Positions 1-9,348 are shown, numbered from the stretch's first letter. The stretch is DNA of 64,000 bases from Bdellovibrionales bacterium (GCA_947380295.1 CANCQK010000005.1:1-64000), one strand, 5' to 3'. Notes: generated by a model from the sequence alone, not told the origin. Made by a program: numbers and translations.

Positions 1-2
1 CA

Positions 3-125
3 GTACCGAAAGCTCTTCGGGAAATTACGCCTGCGGAGATGACGGCTCTGCGAAGATCGGTTCATCCGGTTTTTGTAACCAGCATCGTGGAAACAGGAAG
101 TCAACACCAATTGCTATGTGGATAG
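3..125 (+). CDS. Possible 3' end of an unidentified gene (partial)
   Basis: The plus strand is open from the window edge for 40 codons and stops with TAG at 123-125. Its last 12 nt lie antisense to the end of the convergent MMPL transporter gene. The visible C-terminus is mixed polar/hydrophobic and contains a TPAEMTALRRSVHP stretch, but I recognise no family. A second frame is also open here, so coding status is uncertain. The preceding sequence outside the window would decide. Confidence 0.3.
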   Translation, partial: VPKALREITPAEMTALRRSVHPVFVTSIVETGSQHQLLCG

Positions 126-2582
126 GTTTGGATAAGTTTGACGGAGCGGCTGTTGTCGTCGGGACTTAATCAATTGAAGAAATGCAGGCATCGAAACGAC
201 CGCAGCGGTTACACAAGTGATTTCACCGAGAACTGCAAGGCGACCAAAGCTTACAAAGGCTTGATTACCGGCGATGAGTAAGGAGCTGTAACCGATAATC
301 GTGGTGAGACTAGACAGGATGACTGCCCCTCCTGTCGTTCGCACCACACCAGCAATATTGCCGTCGCCTTCCTCTCGATACCTCTGAAAAACATTCACAC
401 CGTAGTCAACTCCAATCCCAAAGGTGATCGGCAGTGCGATGAAGTTTAAAAAATTAATTTTCAAATGAAATCCTAGCATGGCCCCCGCCAACCAGATGAC
501 ACCAATGATCAGCGCAAAGAGGACCTGCCCTATAATTTTAATCTGTCGAAAGAGGAGTACGACCAAAACAACTACTGCCAAAAATGCAAAGAGAGTGGCC
601 CGAGGTCCATCTCTGACAACTGCTTCCAACATGTCTGCTGTTACTGGAAGTTGCCCGGCAATCGGAGTGCCTGGGGCCACCGAGTCGACAATTTCTCGGA
701 CTTCCTTGACAAAGGGGATTTGAACATCGATCCGATCGGTGCCATGCCCGACGATCTTATCAACTAGGACTAACTTTCCGTAACTTCCGTCCTTTTCCTT
801 AAATTTGCTGAAGAGAGTGGGCGGCAAATCCAATGCAGTATAAGGCCTGAGTGATTCAGGTCGTAAAAAGTCACGAATTAGATTCTGATCAGAACTGGGC
901 AACCGACTTACGAGTTTCGGAGATAGAGTCTGTTGGATCTCCTGCAGCAAAGCGGCTTTTTTATCTTGATCTTGAGGGACGAAATCATCTAGATGCTGAA
1001 TCGTCGTAAAGAGTGAGGCCTTTCCTTCTGCCTTTTTTCTGGCTTTGAATGCAGAAGCGATCTGCCGCGCTTGTTCGCGAGTTCGAGGCATGATGGCCAT
1101 TGGGGATAAGCCGTGCTGAAATACATCATCGATGTAGTGATAATAGTATCCTGAGCCGTGTTCCATGCTCCACTTGTCCCTGAGTGCGTTGAGATCAACT
1201 TCAATGACGCCTTCTTTGATGTTTTTGAAGGTGAAGATGGACATCAAAATAAGGAGGCAGGAAGCACCCCAGATCCAACCTGGAAACCTCTCCACTCCGT
1301 AAGCAATCCACCCTGCAAAGTAAGGCTTGCGCTCTCTCGAGGCGATCGGGGTACCTTTCCTAATGTGGTGGACGAAGGTAAGATAAGAAGGCATCAGCGT
1401 ATAGGCACTGATCCAGCAGAGGATCATGCCAAAGAGGCCAATCATCCCAAACTGTCTAAATCCTCTGAAATCAGTCAGAATAAGCGAGCCATAAGAGAGT
1501 CCGGCAGCGAGAGCTGCTGTCCATGTTGAGGTTGCTGTAGTCCTCATCGATGTTGATATGGCGTTCTCGTTGTTCTTTCCTTTGCGGATCTCTTCTAGGT
1601 ATCTGGCAAGAAATATAATTCCAAAATTAATTCCATTTCCGATGACAATACTTGCTAAAAAAGCTGAATTCGCGTTGAGATAGCCAACTACAAAATAAGC
1701 TGCGCCAAAAGTCCAAAAAGTTCCCATGAATAGGCTTGATATGAGCGCAAATGTTCCCCAGAAAGATCGATAAAAAAGAATCATGGCCAGCGTGACCAGA
1801 ACCAGAACAATCACAGTAGAAGCAATCAAATCGGCAATGAGCGCTGAATTTTCTTCGATCAGGTTTTGGATATTTCCTGTAAAATGGATCTCGATGTCAC
1901 TGGCATAGGATTTAGGATGAAGTGACTCGATCGCTTGATCGATTGTCTCTCTGAGTTGATGAGCCGCCCCAATTCCCTTTCCAGGCATATAGGCAACTAA
2001 GATTCTGACAGATTCGTCAGGGGTGGAGTAGTAGCCTCCAGGAAATTGAGAATAAACAGAGGCCTGTTTTTCATATTTCTTTTGAAGCGAATTGAAATCG
2101 AATTTTGGCTGCTCTAGTTCTCTTTGGCTAAAAATATTGAGAGGGTTGTAGAGTTCTCTTTCATAAGTCATCCGGTTATGAAGAAAAGAGTCAATTTTCT
2201 CGAGGTCTTTCCTTTCCATAAGTAAAGCGCGTCGATCTGAAAAGAATTTAATCTCGCGATCAATTTTATATTCGATTCCTGAAATTACCGATTTTGGCGC
2301 ATGACTCAGGCGGTCGGCCAGATCATCAATGAATTTTTTGCTGGCTTTTTTATCCTTAGAAAATACGAGGGTGACGATATTGTCGATCGCATCAAGACGA
2401 CGGGTGACTTCATTCAGATCAATAATGCTTCGAGCATTCGATGGAAGCAACTCCTCCATATCCGTCCTGAGATTTTGATACAATTGTACGGTATAATACG
2501 CGCCAACAAGGCCAAGTAGCGTGCCAACAATGCCGATAAGAGCCCAGTATTTCGTAATTAAGCTGCTGAATAACTTCCCCAT
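114..2582 (-). CDS. MMPL/RND-superfamily transporter (HpnN-like)
   Basis: Large inner-membrane transporter of the MMPL branch of the RND superfamily, about 820 residues. One membrane segment lies near residues 15-35, a large extracytoplasmic domain follows, then a five-helix bundle at about 250-420 including NANSAFLASIVIGNGINFG. A second copy of the same architecture ends in a helix bundle at about 680-810 with GIGVDYGVNVFQRYRE. The duplicated layout is typical of lipid or hopanoid exporters such as HpnN, but the substrate cannot be read from sequence. The first possible codon is TTG at 2588; I prefer ATG at 2580-2582. Neither has a Shine-Dalgarno site, and a TATAGT box lies six bases upstream of the ATG, so the mRNA may be leaderless. 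LysE and GT9 genes lie upstream on the same strand. Confidence 0.85.
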   Translation of the reverse strand: MGKLFSSLITKYWALIGIVGTLLGLVGAYYTVQLYQNLRTDMEELLPSNARSIIDLNEVTRRLDAIDNIVTLVFSKDKKASKKFIDDLADRLSHAPKSVISGIEYKIDREIKFFSDRRALLMERKDLEKIDSFLHNRMTYERELYNPLNIFSQRELEQPKFDFNSLQKKYEKQASVYSQFPGGYYSTPDESVRILVAYMPGKGIGAAHQLRETIDQAIESLHPKSYASDIEIHFTGNIQNLIEENSALIADLIASTVIVLVLVTLAMILFYRSFWGTFALISSLFMGTFWTFGAAYFVVGYLNANSAFLASIVIGNGINFGIIFLARYLEEIRKGKNNENAISTSMRTTATSTWTAALAAGLSYGSLILTDFRGFRQFGMIGLFGMILCWISAYTLMPSYLTFVHHIRKGTPIASRERKPYFAGWIAYGVERFPGWIWGASCLLILMSIFTFKNIKEGVIEVDLNALRDKWSMEHGSGYYYHYIDDVFQHGLSPMAIMPRTREQARQIASAFKARKKAEGKASLFTTIQHLDDFVPQDQDKKAALLQEIQQTLSPKLVSRLPSSDQNLIRDFLRPESLRPYTALDLPPTLFSKFKEKDGSYGKLVLVDKIVGHGTDRIDVQIPFVKEVREIVDSVAPGTPIAGQLPVTADMLEAVVRDGPRATLFAFLAVVVLVVLLFRQIKIIGQVLFALIIGVIWLAGAMLGFHLKINFLNFIALPITFGIGVDYGVNVFQRYREEGDGNIAGVVRTTGGAVILSSLTTIIGYSSLLIAGNQAFVSFGRLAVLGEITCVTAAVVSMPAFLQLIKSRRQQPLRQTYPNLST

Positions 2583-2640
2583 TTGCAAACTATACTACAG
2601 GGGAGTTGCTGTGGATTATAAATTCTAAAGTGACTTTCGT

Positions 2641-3306
2641 TTAGATTGAATTAAAAAGAAACCGATAAGCTGAGTAGGCAAAGAAAAAAGAAAGAACGAA
2701 TAGTACGATGCCTAGCCAGTAATAAATTCTTCCCACCGACTGAAGCGGTACAAACCGTTTGATTCGTTGCAATATCGAAGATAACGCAAGTAAATAGCTT
2801 CCGAGGCCCATCACCCCGCCCGTTAGAAAAATAAATTTAGCGGTGCCATCAAACGATTCTGCAAGTCCCAGGCGCTTCGCGAGAGCAACTCCTATGAGCC
2901 AAGTGAGAATCATGGGGGGGTTGCTGAAAGCTAAAGAGAAGCCAGTAAAATACGCCAGGCGTTTGTTTTTTAGGGGGCTTTGTCCAAAAATAACTTCAGG
3001 GGGCTTTTTGGACTCTCGGAGAGTTAGAGCTGATAAAACCCATAGAATAATTACGCCGAGAACGTTAAATGCCCCTAGTACCCAAGGGATCTCCATAAAG
3101 GGTGCCAGTCCATAAAGTGCCACAGCTCCATAAATGAGATCGGAACTGACCGACCCGAGTACTACCATGCGGGCAGCTTTTATATGGCCCGTAATGGCTC
3201 GTTTCGCCATCTCGATTTGCGAGCCTCCCAGCGGGATAGCAGCAATAAATCCTAGAGCAAATGAGAGGATGAACAGAAAAATGAGCTGAAGCGATGGATG
3301 AATCAT
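2641..3306 (-). CDS. LysE/RhtB-family amino-acid exporter
   Basis: Polytopic inner-membrane protein of 221 residues with about six hydrophobic segments. It has the family's usual N-terminal helix with the small-residue stretch FIAAIPLGGSQIEMAKRA, close to the P-G-P region of LysE/RhtB exporters. The second half begins with a conserved-looking FSNPPMILTWL. Such proteins export amino acids or similar small solutes; the substrate is unknown. The start ATG (3304-3306) overlaps the stop of the upstream GT9 gene in an ATGA arrangement, so the two are probably translationally coupled. No independent promoter is obvious. Confidence 0.8.
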   Translation of the reverse strand: MIHPSLQLIFLFILSFALGFIAAIPLGGSQIEMAKRAITGHIKAARMVVLGSVSSDLIYGAVALYGLAPFMEIPWVLGAFNVLGVIILWVLSALTLRESKKPPEVIFGQSPLKNKRLAYFTGFSLAFSNPPMILTWLIGVALAKRLGLAESFDGTAKFIFLTGGVMGLGSYLLALSSILQRIKRFVPLQSVGRIYYWLGIVLFVLSFFFAYSAYRFLFNSI

Positions 3307-4652
3307 GTTGGACTGAGTTGAGGTTCTCGGTAGACAGATGTCGATGGTCTCAGGTTTGACTGAGAGAGTTCATTGAAGCGGGTAGAGACCAATTCTGTCA
3401 GATATCTTATGTCGACTGTTTCGAAACAACGTACAGTTTTACAAGTCTTAAACATTTTGTTGAGACACGTAATATTTCTGCAAGCGCTTCCAGCAGCGTA
3501 GGACCATGAGGGAGCGTCTTGATTCGGTGTTAGGTAGCCGGGCTGGAAAGAATCATAGCCAGACATTCTGGGCGGCGTAGCTCCAAAAATGGAAAGAATC
3601 GAAGTTCTATTTCTGAATAGGTGCTTTCCAGATTTTGAGAACCTTCGAGAGGCCGCAATATGCATGGGCCCGGTGTCTCCAGTAATGAAAATGTCGGACC
3701 AGTCGATGAGCGCTGAATAAACTTCAAGAGAAAGGTCCTTCGGTATAATCTTCACTTTTTCGTGCATTGAGTTTGGAAGTTGATCAATCAGACGCTGGCC
3801 GATGCCATGAGCAGTGTGACCTGCTCCAAGAAGAAACGTCGCATCTAACTGAACGATTCGCAGCAGTAACTCAGATTGTCTTTCAAACGGGAGCAATGTG
3901 AATTCACAGGCCGTATCAGGGTTGATCATGATCACAGGCTTCCGGGAGCAGACGCCGAGTCGCGCCGCCTCCGCTTTAGCTTGCTCAATCACATCGTCTG
4001 AGTAGGTCGTTCGCACTCCGGCAAGGTGATCAGGGCGTATTGGGTTCGCAACCGATGAGAGAGTGTCGCGAATGAATCGATAACACTGATAGAGGAAATG
4101 GTTGATCTTTGAAGGGTCATCCTCATTTCGTACGATTGATGGAGTTTGAGAAACCAGGTTTAAAACTGCAGTGGCGTTTGATTTCAGTTCTTGATCTTGA
4201 ATAAAAGCACAGAGATTCAAGCAAAGGTCATAGTTTTCCGTCTGAGTCAGGTTTTTGAGTGCGCTGATGTCATTCTGACTTGGAAATAACCCACCTGAAA
4301 ACAGCGGGATAATTTTCGATATTTCTGGATTTCCATGAATGAGAGGCGTGGCGACTTGATTGGTCACGTAATGGACTTCAGCGGCTGGAAAGAAATCCCT
4401 CAAGGCTGTGGATGCAGCTTGCATCATAATCGTGTCGCCGATGTGGGTGTCAGGGATGACCAAAATTTTATTAAATTTTTGAACTTTCTTAAGTTCTCGT
4501 CGGTTCTTAAAAGCAAGTAGCTTTGCTGTGGTCGAGCTGCCTAAAATGGGTTTTACGGTTGCGTTGAGAAAACGCGCACCCCCCTGAGGAAATAACTCGG
4601 TTAATTGACTAGAACCACCAAAAAGAATTTCCTGCAGTTTTGAGCTTATCAT
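3303..4652 (-). CDS. Glycosyltransferase family 9 (heptosyltransferase-like)
   Basis: Protein of 449 residues resembling ADP-heptose:LPS heptosyltransferases (GT9, GT-B fold). The N-terminal half has ILVIPDTHIGDTIMMQAA, the usual 'R.D.iGD...' acceptor-domain start. The C-terminal half has FITGDTGPMHIAASR, the conserved donor-site motif. It is longer than the usual 340-360 residues. Near residues 385-415 there is a cysteine cluster (C-x4-C-x7-C-x4-C), seen in some GT9 members and perhaps structural. It probably acts at the cytoplasmic face in LPS core or related glycan synthesis. It is the first gene of a minus-strand pair with the LysE exporter, which it overlaps by 4 nt, and diverges from clpB. 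Confidence 0.82.
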   Translation of the reverse strand: MISSKLQEILFGGSSQLTELFPQGGARFLNATVKPILGSSTTAKLLAFKNRRELKKVQKFNKILVIPDTHIGDTIMMQAASTALRDFFPAAEVHYVTNQVATPLIHGNPEISKIIPLFSGGLFPSQNDISALKNLTQTENYDLCLNLCAFIQDQELKSNATAVLNLVSQTPSIVRNEDDPSKINHFLYQCYRFIRDTLSSVANPIRPDHLAGVRTTYSDDVIEQAKAEAARLGVCSRKPVIMINPDTACEFTLLPFERQSELLLRIVQLDATFLLGAGHTAHGIGQRLIDQLPNSMHEKVKIIPKDLSLEVYSALIDWSDIFITGDTGPMHIAASRRFSKSGKHLFRNRTSILSIFGATPPRMSGYDSFQPGYLTPNQDAPSWSYAAGSACRNITCLNKMFKTCKTVRCFETVDIRYLTELVSTRFNELSQSNLRPSTSVYREPQLSPT

Positions 4653-4750
4653 AGAGATGCAGCATCTTAACTCTCGGATAAGTTGGAGTGCAATAGTTGT
4701 CTATCCAGCTGTCCAAATTCATTCAAAATAATTGACTTTTGGGTGCCCTC

Positions 4751-4778
4751 CTTGACGAAGGTTCGAAGATCCCCACTT
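4751..4778 (+). promoter_or_regulatory. Sigma-32-like heat-shock promoter of clpB
   Basis: CTTGAC at 4751-4756 is followed by 14 bases and CCCCACTT at 4771-4778. The enterobacterial RpoH consensus is CTTGAA, 13-14 bases, CCCCATNT, so the match is close in both boxes and in spacing. Transcription would start near 4785, about 40 bases before the clpB ATG, leaving room for the AGGAG site at 4813-4817. No CIRCE-type inverted repeat is seen. Confidence 0.75.
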
Positions 4779-4826
4779 TAAAGGGTAGTAGATGAGAACA
4801 AGGGCCTACTCAAGGAGACCAAAATT

Positions 4827-7412
4827 ATGACAACCCAATTTACGCGGAGCACTCAAGAAGCATTACAAAAAGCCCAAGCTGAAGCGATTCGACGCAGCCA
4901 TCAGGAGCTTCAGCCAGAGCACCTTCTTAGTGCTTTAAGCGAGGGGGAACAGGATCAGTTCTCGATCGTTTCAAATATTCTGGAACTCGCAGGTGTGAAT
5001 GTGAAGGAGTTTCGGAAGCAGCTTTCTGACCGGCTGGATCGCCTACCTAAGGTCTCTGGGGGTGGCGCGCAGATTTATACCTCTCACCTTTTTAATCGAT
5101 GGATGGTTATGGCTGAGGAGGAGGCCAAGAAGCTGGGTGATGAGTTTGTCTCAGGCGAGCATTTCCTCTTAGGGTTATTCTCGTCTCAGCTTAAGGACTC
5201 GGATGTCACCCGTTTGGTTTCGCAGCGAGGTGTTGGAATTGAGCAGATTAAGAAAGCTATGCTTCAAATTCGGGGGAATTCCAAAATTCAAGACGAAGAA
5301 CCTGAAGGTAAGTATCGAGTTCTTGAGAAGTACTGTCGAGACCTGACGGATCAAGCCCGAAAACAAAAGCTTGATCCAGTGATCGGCCGAGACGAAGAGA
5401 TTCGCCGAGTGATTCAAGTCCTGTCCCGGAGGACCAAGAATAATCCTGTTTTGATCGGCGAGCCTGGGGTCGGAAAAACGGCTATTGCCGAAGGGTTGGC
5501 TCAACGCATGGTTAACGGGGACGTCCCAGAGACGTTGAAAAAGAAAAAACTGTTGGTGCTCGATTTAGGAGCGCTCATCGCTGGTGCGAAATTTCGCGGC
5601 GAGTTTGAAGATCGACTCAAGTCTGTGCTTAAGGAGGTTTCGTCCTCTGATGGCGAGATTGTGCTTTTTATTGATGAGCTACACACCTTGGTCGGTGCTG
5701 GTGCTGCAGAAGGCGCCATGGATGCATCGAATATGCTCAAGCCTGCTTTAGCCCGCGGTGAGCTCAGGTGCATCGGTGCCACCACTCTGAATGAGTATAA
5801 AAAGCACATAGAGAAAGATGCAGCTCTGGAGCGTCGGTTTCAGCCGGTTTATGTCAAGGAACCGACGGTTGAAGATACCATCAGCATTCTCCGTGGCTTG
5901 AGAGAACGGTATGAACTTCATCACGGTGTGTCAATTCGTGATTCGGCGTTGGTCGCCGCCGCGACTTTGTCAAACCGCTACATCGCCGATCGGTTTTTGC
6001 CTGATAAGGCAATCGACTTGGTCGATGAAGCCGCCGCGAGGATTAGGATGCAAATTGATTCTCGCCCCGAGGCGGTTGATCAGCTCGAGAGAAGAATTCT
6101 TCAGCTTGAAGTAGAGCGCCAAGCGCTAAAAAAGGAAAAGGACCCTGCTTCTCAGGATCGTTTGGGTCAGTTAGAGGGAGAACTTTCAGAGCTGAAAGAC
6201 CAAAGTAACCGGCTTAAGTCTCAGTGGGAAAAGGAAAAGAGCGAGGTCAACGCGGTTAAAGTCCTAAAGGAAAAAATTGAAAAAGTTCGTCTCGAGTCTG
6301 AAGCTGCTGAAAGACAGGGAAACCTAGAGAAGGCTGCTGAGCTTCGTTACGGGCAGCTGATTGCATTACAAAAGGATCTAGATGAAGCCTCTAAAAAGGC
6401 GCCGACGGGGAGTACCGTGCTCTTAAGGCAAGAGGTCTCTGATAATGACATCGCAGAGGTGGTCGGTCGATGGACGGGAATCCCAGTGTCCAAGATGCTC
6501 GAAAGCGAACAGAAAAAGCTTCTGAAGATGGAAGAACGCCTCGAAGTCAGAGTCATTGGACAGGAAAAGGCAATTGCAGCCGTCTCAAACGCTGTGCGTC
6601 GCTCCAGAATTGGTCTCCAGGAGAAACACCGTCCGATTGGGTCATTCCTGTTTCTTGGGCCTACGGGGGTGGGTAAGACTGAAACGGCTAAGGCATTGGC
6701 AGAGTTTTTGTTTGATGATGAACATTCCATGGTGCGTCTCGATATGAGTGAGTATATGGAAAAGCACTCCGTGTCTCGACTCATCGGGTCACCTCCTGGT
6801 TATGTGGGATATGAGGAAGGTGGTGCTTTGACCGAAGCGGTGCGTCGCCGTCCCTATGCTGTGATTTTGTTGGATGAAGTAGAAAAAGCTCATCCCGATG
6901 TGTTCAATATTTTTTTGCAGATTCTAGATGACGGCCGAGCGACAGACGGTCAAGGAAGGACCGTAGATTTTACCAATTCATTGATCATTATGACCTCAAA
7001 CTTAGGAAGTCAGTTGATCCTGGACGAGAGTGACCCTGTTCTCCGTGAAGAAGGAGTGATGGAGATGGTCAGGCGGCATTTTAAGCCCGAATTTTTGAAT
7101 CGAATTGATGAAATCGTGACTTTCTCGCATCTTGAAAAAAATCAACTGATGAAGATTATTGAGCAATATGCAGGTAAATTGAATCAAATGCTTTCTGAGC
7201 GTGGGCTTCAGATCGAGCTGAGCCGGGCTGCTATCGAACAGCTTTGTGAAAAGGGCTACGATCGCAATTACGGTGCTCGACCTATGAAGCGGGTTTTTCA
7301 ACGAGAGATTCAAAATCCGTTAGCTGTTGAGATTTTGACGGGAAAATATTCTCCAGGAAATACGATTCATGTTGATGTAGAGGAAGGTTTATTTAAATTC
7401 CAAAAAAAATAG
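4827..7412 (+). CDS. clpB: Chaperone ClpB (disaggregase)
   Basis: Hexameric AAA+ chaperone that extracts polypeptides from aggregates together with DnaK. At 861 residues it has full family length. The N-terminal Clp repeat domain covers about 1-145. NBD1 has Walker A GEPGVGKT near residue 212 and Walker B LFIDELH near 280. A charged coiled-coil middle domain spans about 400-540, which distinguishes ClpB from ClpA/ClpC. NBD2 has GPTGVGKT near 611, [15 protein letters not shown], and a sensor-2 GARP motif near 815. The ATG at 4827 has an AGGAG site nine bases upstream. A sigma-32-like promoter precedes it and it appears monocistronic, ending at a hairpin at 7428-7454. Confidence 0.97.
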   Translation: MTTQFTRSTQEALQKAQAEAIRRSHQELQPEHLLSALSEGEQDQFSIVSNILELAGVNVKEFRKQLSDRLDRLPKVSGGGAQIYTSHLFNRWMVMAEEEAKKLGDEFVSGEHFLLGLFSSQLKDSDVTRLVSQRGVGIEQIKKAMLQIRGNSKIQDEEPEGKYRVLEKYCRDLTDQARKQKLDPVIGRDEEIRRVIQVLSRRTKNNPVLIGEPGVGKTAIAEGLAQRMVNGDVPETLKKKKLLVLDLGALIAGAKFRGEFEDRLKSVLKEVSSSDGEIVLFIDELHTLVGAGAAEGAMDASNMLKPALARGELRCIGATTLNEYKKHIEKDAALERRFQPVYVKEPTVEDTISILRGLRERYELHHGVSIRDSALVAAATLSNRYIADRFLPDKAIDLVDEAAARIRMQIDSRPEAVDQLERRILQLEVERQALKKEKDPASQDRLGQLEGELSELKDQSNRLKSQWEKEKSEVNAVKVLKEKIEKVRLESEAAERQGNLEKAAELRYGQLIALQKDLDEASKKAPTGSTVLLRQEVSDNDIAEVVGRWTGIPVSKMLESEQKKLLKMEERLEVRVIGQEKAIAAVSNAVRRSRIGLQEKHRPIGSFLFLGPTGVGKTETAKALAEFLFDDEHSMVRLDMSEYMEKHSVSRLIGSPPGYVGYEEGGALTEAVRRRPYAVILLDEVEKAHPDVFNIFLQILDDGRATDGQGRTVDFTNSLIIMTSNLGSQLILDESDPVLREEGVMEMVRRHFKPEFLNRIDEIVTFSHLEKNQLMKIIEQYAGKLNQMLSERGLQIELSRAAIEQLCEKGYDRNYGARPMKRVFQREIQNPLAVEILTGKYSPGNTIHVDVEEGLFKFQKK

Positions 7413-7427
7413 ACTTCGAAAATTTTT

Positions 7428-7454
7428 GACTGAAAAATGAATTTTTTTTCAGTC
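7428..7454 (+). terminator. Hairpin after clpB, possible terminator
   Basis: GACTGAAAAA (7428-7437) pairs perfectly with TTTTTCAGTC (7445-7454) around a short A/T loop, just after the clpB stop. There is no U-run after the stem; the T-run is inside the 3' arm. Termination is therefore plausible but not certain. Confidence 0.45.
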
Positions 7455-7459
7455 GTTGT

Positions 7460-7488
7460 TTGATATCTATTGCGGTCTCTTCTACAAT
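7460..7488 (+). promoter_or_regulatory. Sigma-70-type promoter of spoVG
   Basis: TTGATA (7460-7465) and TACAAT (7483-7488) are separated by exactly 17 bases, a near-consensus housekeeping promoter. The start point would fall near 7495, giving a leader of about 40 bases before the spoVG ATG at 7537. Confidence 0.7.
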
Positions 7489-7536
7489 AAAAGGGAGCTC
7501 TCAATTTCAGAGGTCTCATAAATGGAGGGATTGGCC

Positions 7537-7848
7537 ATGGAAATCACAGAAGTGAAAGTTTTTCCCGTGGATGAGGAAAAATTAAAGGCCTACATCACAA
7601 TCGTGTTGGATCAGTGCTTTGTTGTGCGTGACTTGAAGATCATCAGCGGCACGGCTGGTTTGTTTGTCGCGATGCCCAGCAAGCGTCGAAAAGACGGATC
7701 TTTTAAAGACATTGCGCACCCGCTCAATCAAAGCACTCGAGCAACCATGGAAAAGAAAATTTTGGATGCCTACCTAGCTGAGATCAAAAAGCCAGGGGGG
7801 ATGGCTCCGCGATCGGCTGATGAAGCGGACCGGGCTGACTCGGCTTAG
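7537..7848 (+). CDS. spoVG: SpoVG-family RNA/DNA-binding regulator
   Basis: Small protein of 103 residues with the SpoVG core: MEITEVKVFPV at the start, then a central LKAYITIVLDQCFVVRDLKI and FVAMPSKRRKDGSFKDIAHP, which is highly conserved in the family. SpoVG proteins bind nucleic acids and act as global regulators, also in non-sporulating bacteria. An ATG at 7522 is in frame, but the bases just after it (GGAGGG, 7524-7529) form the ribosome-binding site for ATG 7537, so I chose 7537. The last 20 residues are acidic and variable. It has its own promoter and a strong terminator, so is monocistronic. Confidence 0.93.
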   Translation: MEITEVKVFPVDEEKLKAYITIVLDQCFVVRDLKIISGTAGLFVAMPSKRRKDGSFKDIAHPLNQSTRATMEKKILDAYLAEIKKPGGMAPRSADEADRADSA

Positions 7849-7889
7849 GTCCTCTTCTTTATTGGCTTCCTAGATCAATGCTACGTGGA

Positions 7890-7920
7890 GGACGGCCCTA
7901 AGGTCGTCCGTATTTTTTTT
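7890..7920 (+). terminator. Rho-independent terminator of spoVG
   Basis: GGACGGCC (7890-7897) pairs with GGTCGTCC (7902-7909; one G-U pair) around a CTAA loop, followed by a T-run at 7911-7920. This is a canonical intrinsic terminator just downstream of spoVG. Confidence 0.88.
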
Positions 7921-7990
7921 GCTTTCGTCCGCCTTTTGCTCACTTGGACGATTGCTCCCAGTGAAATTCTGTGCTACCTCTAGTGGCTGT

Positions 7991-8065
7991 TGGGGCGTCG
8001 GCAAGTGGTAAGCTAGCGGATTTTGATTCCGCCATTCCTAGGTTCGAATCCTAGCGCCCCAGCCA
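7991..8065 (+). tRNA. tRNA-Gln (anticodon TTG)
   Basis: Cloverleaf of 75 nt. The acceptor arm TGGGGCG (7991-7997) pairs with CGCCCCA (8055-8061). The anticodon stem GCGGA/TCCGC encloses the loop TTTTGAT, placing TTG as the anticodon, which reads CAA/CAG (Gln). The T arm contains GGTTCGAATCC. The CCA end is encoded (8063-8065). It is followed directly by a strong terminator. Confidence 0.95.
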
Positions 8066-8070
8066 ATTTC

Positions 8071-8109
8071 AAAAAAAGCCCGACTTGCTTACCAGAGTCG
8101 GGCTTTTTT
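8071..8109 (+). terminator. Rho-independent terminator after tRNA-Gln
   Basis: GCCCGACT (8078-8085) pairs with AGTCGGGC (8096-8103), flanked by an A-run before (8071-8077) and a T-run after (8104-8109). The symmetric A and T runs mean it could also act on the opposite strand. Confidence 0.9.
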
Positions 8110-8251
8110 GTTTCAAAAATCGATTGCAGCAAAACATTGGAAGCTCCAGCTAGAGCACCTCCTTGTTGTTTGTTCTCAAATCCGCTAGACAAACCTGCCC
8201 AGACCCCTTTAACTTAGGGGGGTGCATTCTAAAGTAGTTTCCAAAGATGAC

Positions 8252-8899
8252 ATGCAGTTCACTAATACTCCTAACTTGCTCACCTTATTTAGGATTGCAT
8301 TTGTCCCAGTCATTGTTGGGTTATTGTTTATCCGCGAGCCTAAGTGGGACGTTGTTGCGGCGCTTGCTTTCACTGCTGCCAGTATTACGGACTATTTAGA
8401 TGGCTATATTGCCCGAGCCCACAAAATTGAGACCGTCTACGGTAAGCTTATGGACCCGTTGGCGGACAAGTTTCTGGTCGTCTCATCTTTAATTATGCTC
8501 CAGGAGTTAGGGCGTATTCACCCCATCGTGGTGATTCTATTAATCTGCCGTGAGATGGCGATTACCGGTTTGCGAGCGCTCGCCAGTGCTGAAGGAGTGG
8601 TCATAGCCGCTTCATCCACGGCCAAGTGGAAGACGGCTACCCAAATGGTAGCGATTCCTTTGATTATGGGTCGTAGCCTTTTTGGTATTCCACTTGAGGC
8701 ACTCGGGATGGTACTTTTATATATTTCCTTGGCCATTAGCCTTTGGTCAGCAATCGACTATTTAGTCGGATTCTTCTCAGGCCTAAAAGAGGCAAGAAAG
8801 CATAAAAATAGTGAGAGAGCCCTTGCTCGTAAAGCCCGTCTGGCCTCGCGCTCAGCCCGCTTGGCAGCTCGTGCCAGCAAGTTTGGCCTGCAGGATTAA
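8252..8899 (+). CDS. pgsA: CDP-diacylglycerol-glycerol-3-phosphate 3-phosphatidyltransferase
   Basis: Inner-membrane enzyme that makes phosphatidylglycerol phosphate from CDP-diacylglycerol and glycerol-3-phosphate. The CDP-alcohol phosphotransferase signature is complete: DG-x2-AR-x8-G-x3-D-x3-D, seen in DGYIARAHKIETVYGKLMDP and the following LADK. Four to five membrane helices are evident. The reading frame is open back to a GTG at 8222, but the protein starting at ATG 8252 (MQFTNTPNLLTLFRI) aligns with the known start of E. coli PgsA, so I chose that. The C-terminal ~40 residues are unusually basic, with repeated R-K-A-R-L-A-type units, probably cytoplasmic and lipid-facing. It stands alone between two tRNA genes. 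Confidence 0.93.
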   Translation: MQFTNTPNLLTLFRIAFVPVIVGLLFIREPKWDVVAALAFTAASITDYLDGYIARAHKIETVYGKLMDPLADKFLVVSSLIMLQELGRIHPIVVILLICREMAITGLRALASAEGVVIAASSTAKWKTATQMVAIPLIMGRSLFGIPLEALGMVLLYISLAISLWSAIDYLVGFFSGLKEARKHKNSERALARKARLASRSARLAARASKFGLQD

Positions 8900-9010
8900 A
8901 TTTTAGAGGTCACCGCAACAGCCAAGAGTAAAAACACGAGGGCCCTCATGAGGAAGATCCGGTCTTGACTGCAGTTGTGAACAAATCGTTTTAGGTTACT
9001 CATTCTTTTT

Positions 9011-9036
9011 TTATTCTAATCCCGTAGAATAATTTT
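9011..9036 (+). terminator. AT-rich hairpin, weak terminator candidate for pgsA
   Basis: TTATTCTA (9011-9018) pairs perfectly with TAGAATAA (9025-9032) around ATCCCG, followed by TTTT (9033-9036). The stem is A/T-rich, so it would be a weak terminator. It lies 112 bases after the pgsA stop. Confidence 0.4.
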
Positions 9037-9279
9037 CCAATGTGTGATTCGTGACACCCCCCCCAGTTTTTGCTGTCTACCTTTGCATCTTTTTACCTCT
9101 GCTTACTTCTGGCTCAGTGCTGGGGCGGGTTTAGGCAATCCAAAACCGCCATCAGCGGTTGCCGATTGGGCTACATGGGATCAAAAATAATCTCGGCTCA
9201 TCAGAAGGATACCCTGAGAGAAAAGTGCTTAAATGCCCTCGTGGAGCCCTAAAATCACCCTTTTGAGCGGAATCTGGGC

Positions 9280-9308
9280 TTGGATCGGAGATGAAACTGG
9301 TGTAAAAA
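9280..9308 (+). promoter_or_regulatory. Weak promoter candidate for tRNA-Leu
   Basis: TTGGAT (9280-9285) and TAAAAA (9303-9308) are 17 bases apart and lie about 40 bases upstream of the tRNA. Each box matches the consensus at four positions only, so this is a weak call based on spacing and position. Confidence 0.3.
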
Positions 9309-9348
9309 GGGTGAATCCGGGTCAACCGGAACTGTCTAAACCGTCTGT

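Larger units (their letters stand above)
8900..9348. other. 449-base intergenic region between pgsA and tRNA-Leu
   Basis: No convincing gene. It holds an AT-rich hairpin at 9011-9032 and a weak promoter-like pair before the tRNA. A 60-codon open frame at 9070-9252 starts with TTG, lacks a ribosome-binding site and resembles no family. A run of eight or more Cs near 9056-9064 and a palindromic GAGGGCCCTC near 8940 are the only other irregularities seen. Confidence 0.5.

Noticed and set aside
4653..4826. Possible CIRCE (HrcA) operator upstream of clpB
   Set aside because: No TTAGCACTC-N9-GAGTGCTAA-like inverted repeat could be found; a sigma-32-like promoter explains the region better.
6470..6784. 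Short open frames inside clpB on both strands
   Set aside because: These are shadow frames of the highly conserved clpB gene.
7991..8109. tRNA-Gln as an integration site
   Set aside because: No integrase gene nearby and no repeated 3' tRNA fragment noticed downstream.
8023..8217. A 64-codon open frame overlapping the tRNA-Gln and its terminator
   Set aside because: It reads through a tRNA gene and an intrinsic terminator, which is not compatible with a real gene.
9070..9252. A 60-codon open frame in the gap before tRNA-Leu
   Set aside because: TTG start without Shine-Dalgarno site, no family resemblance, and no coding-like composition.
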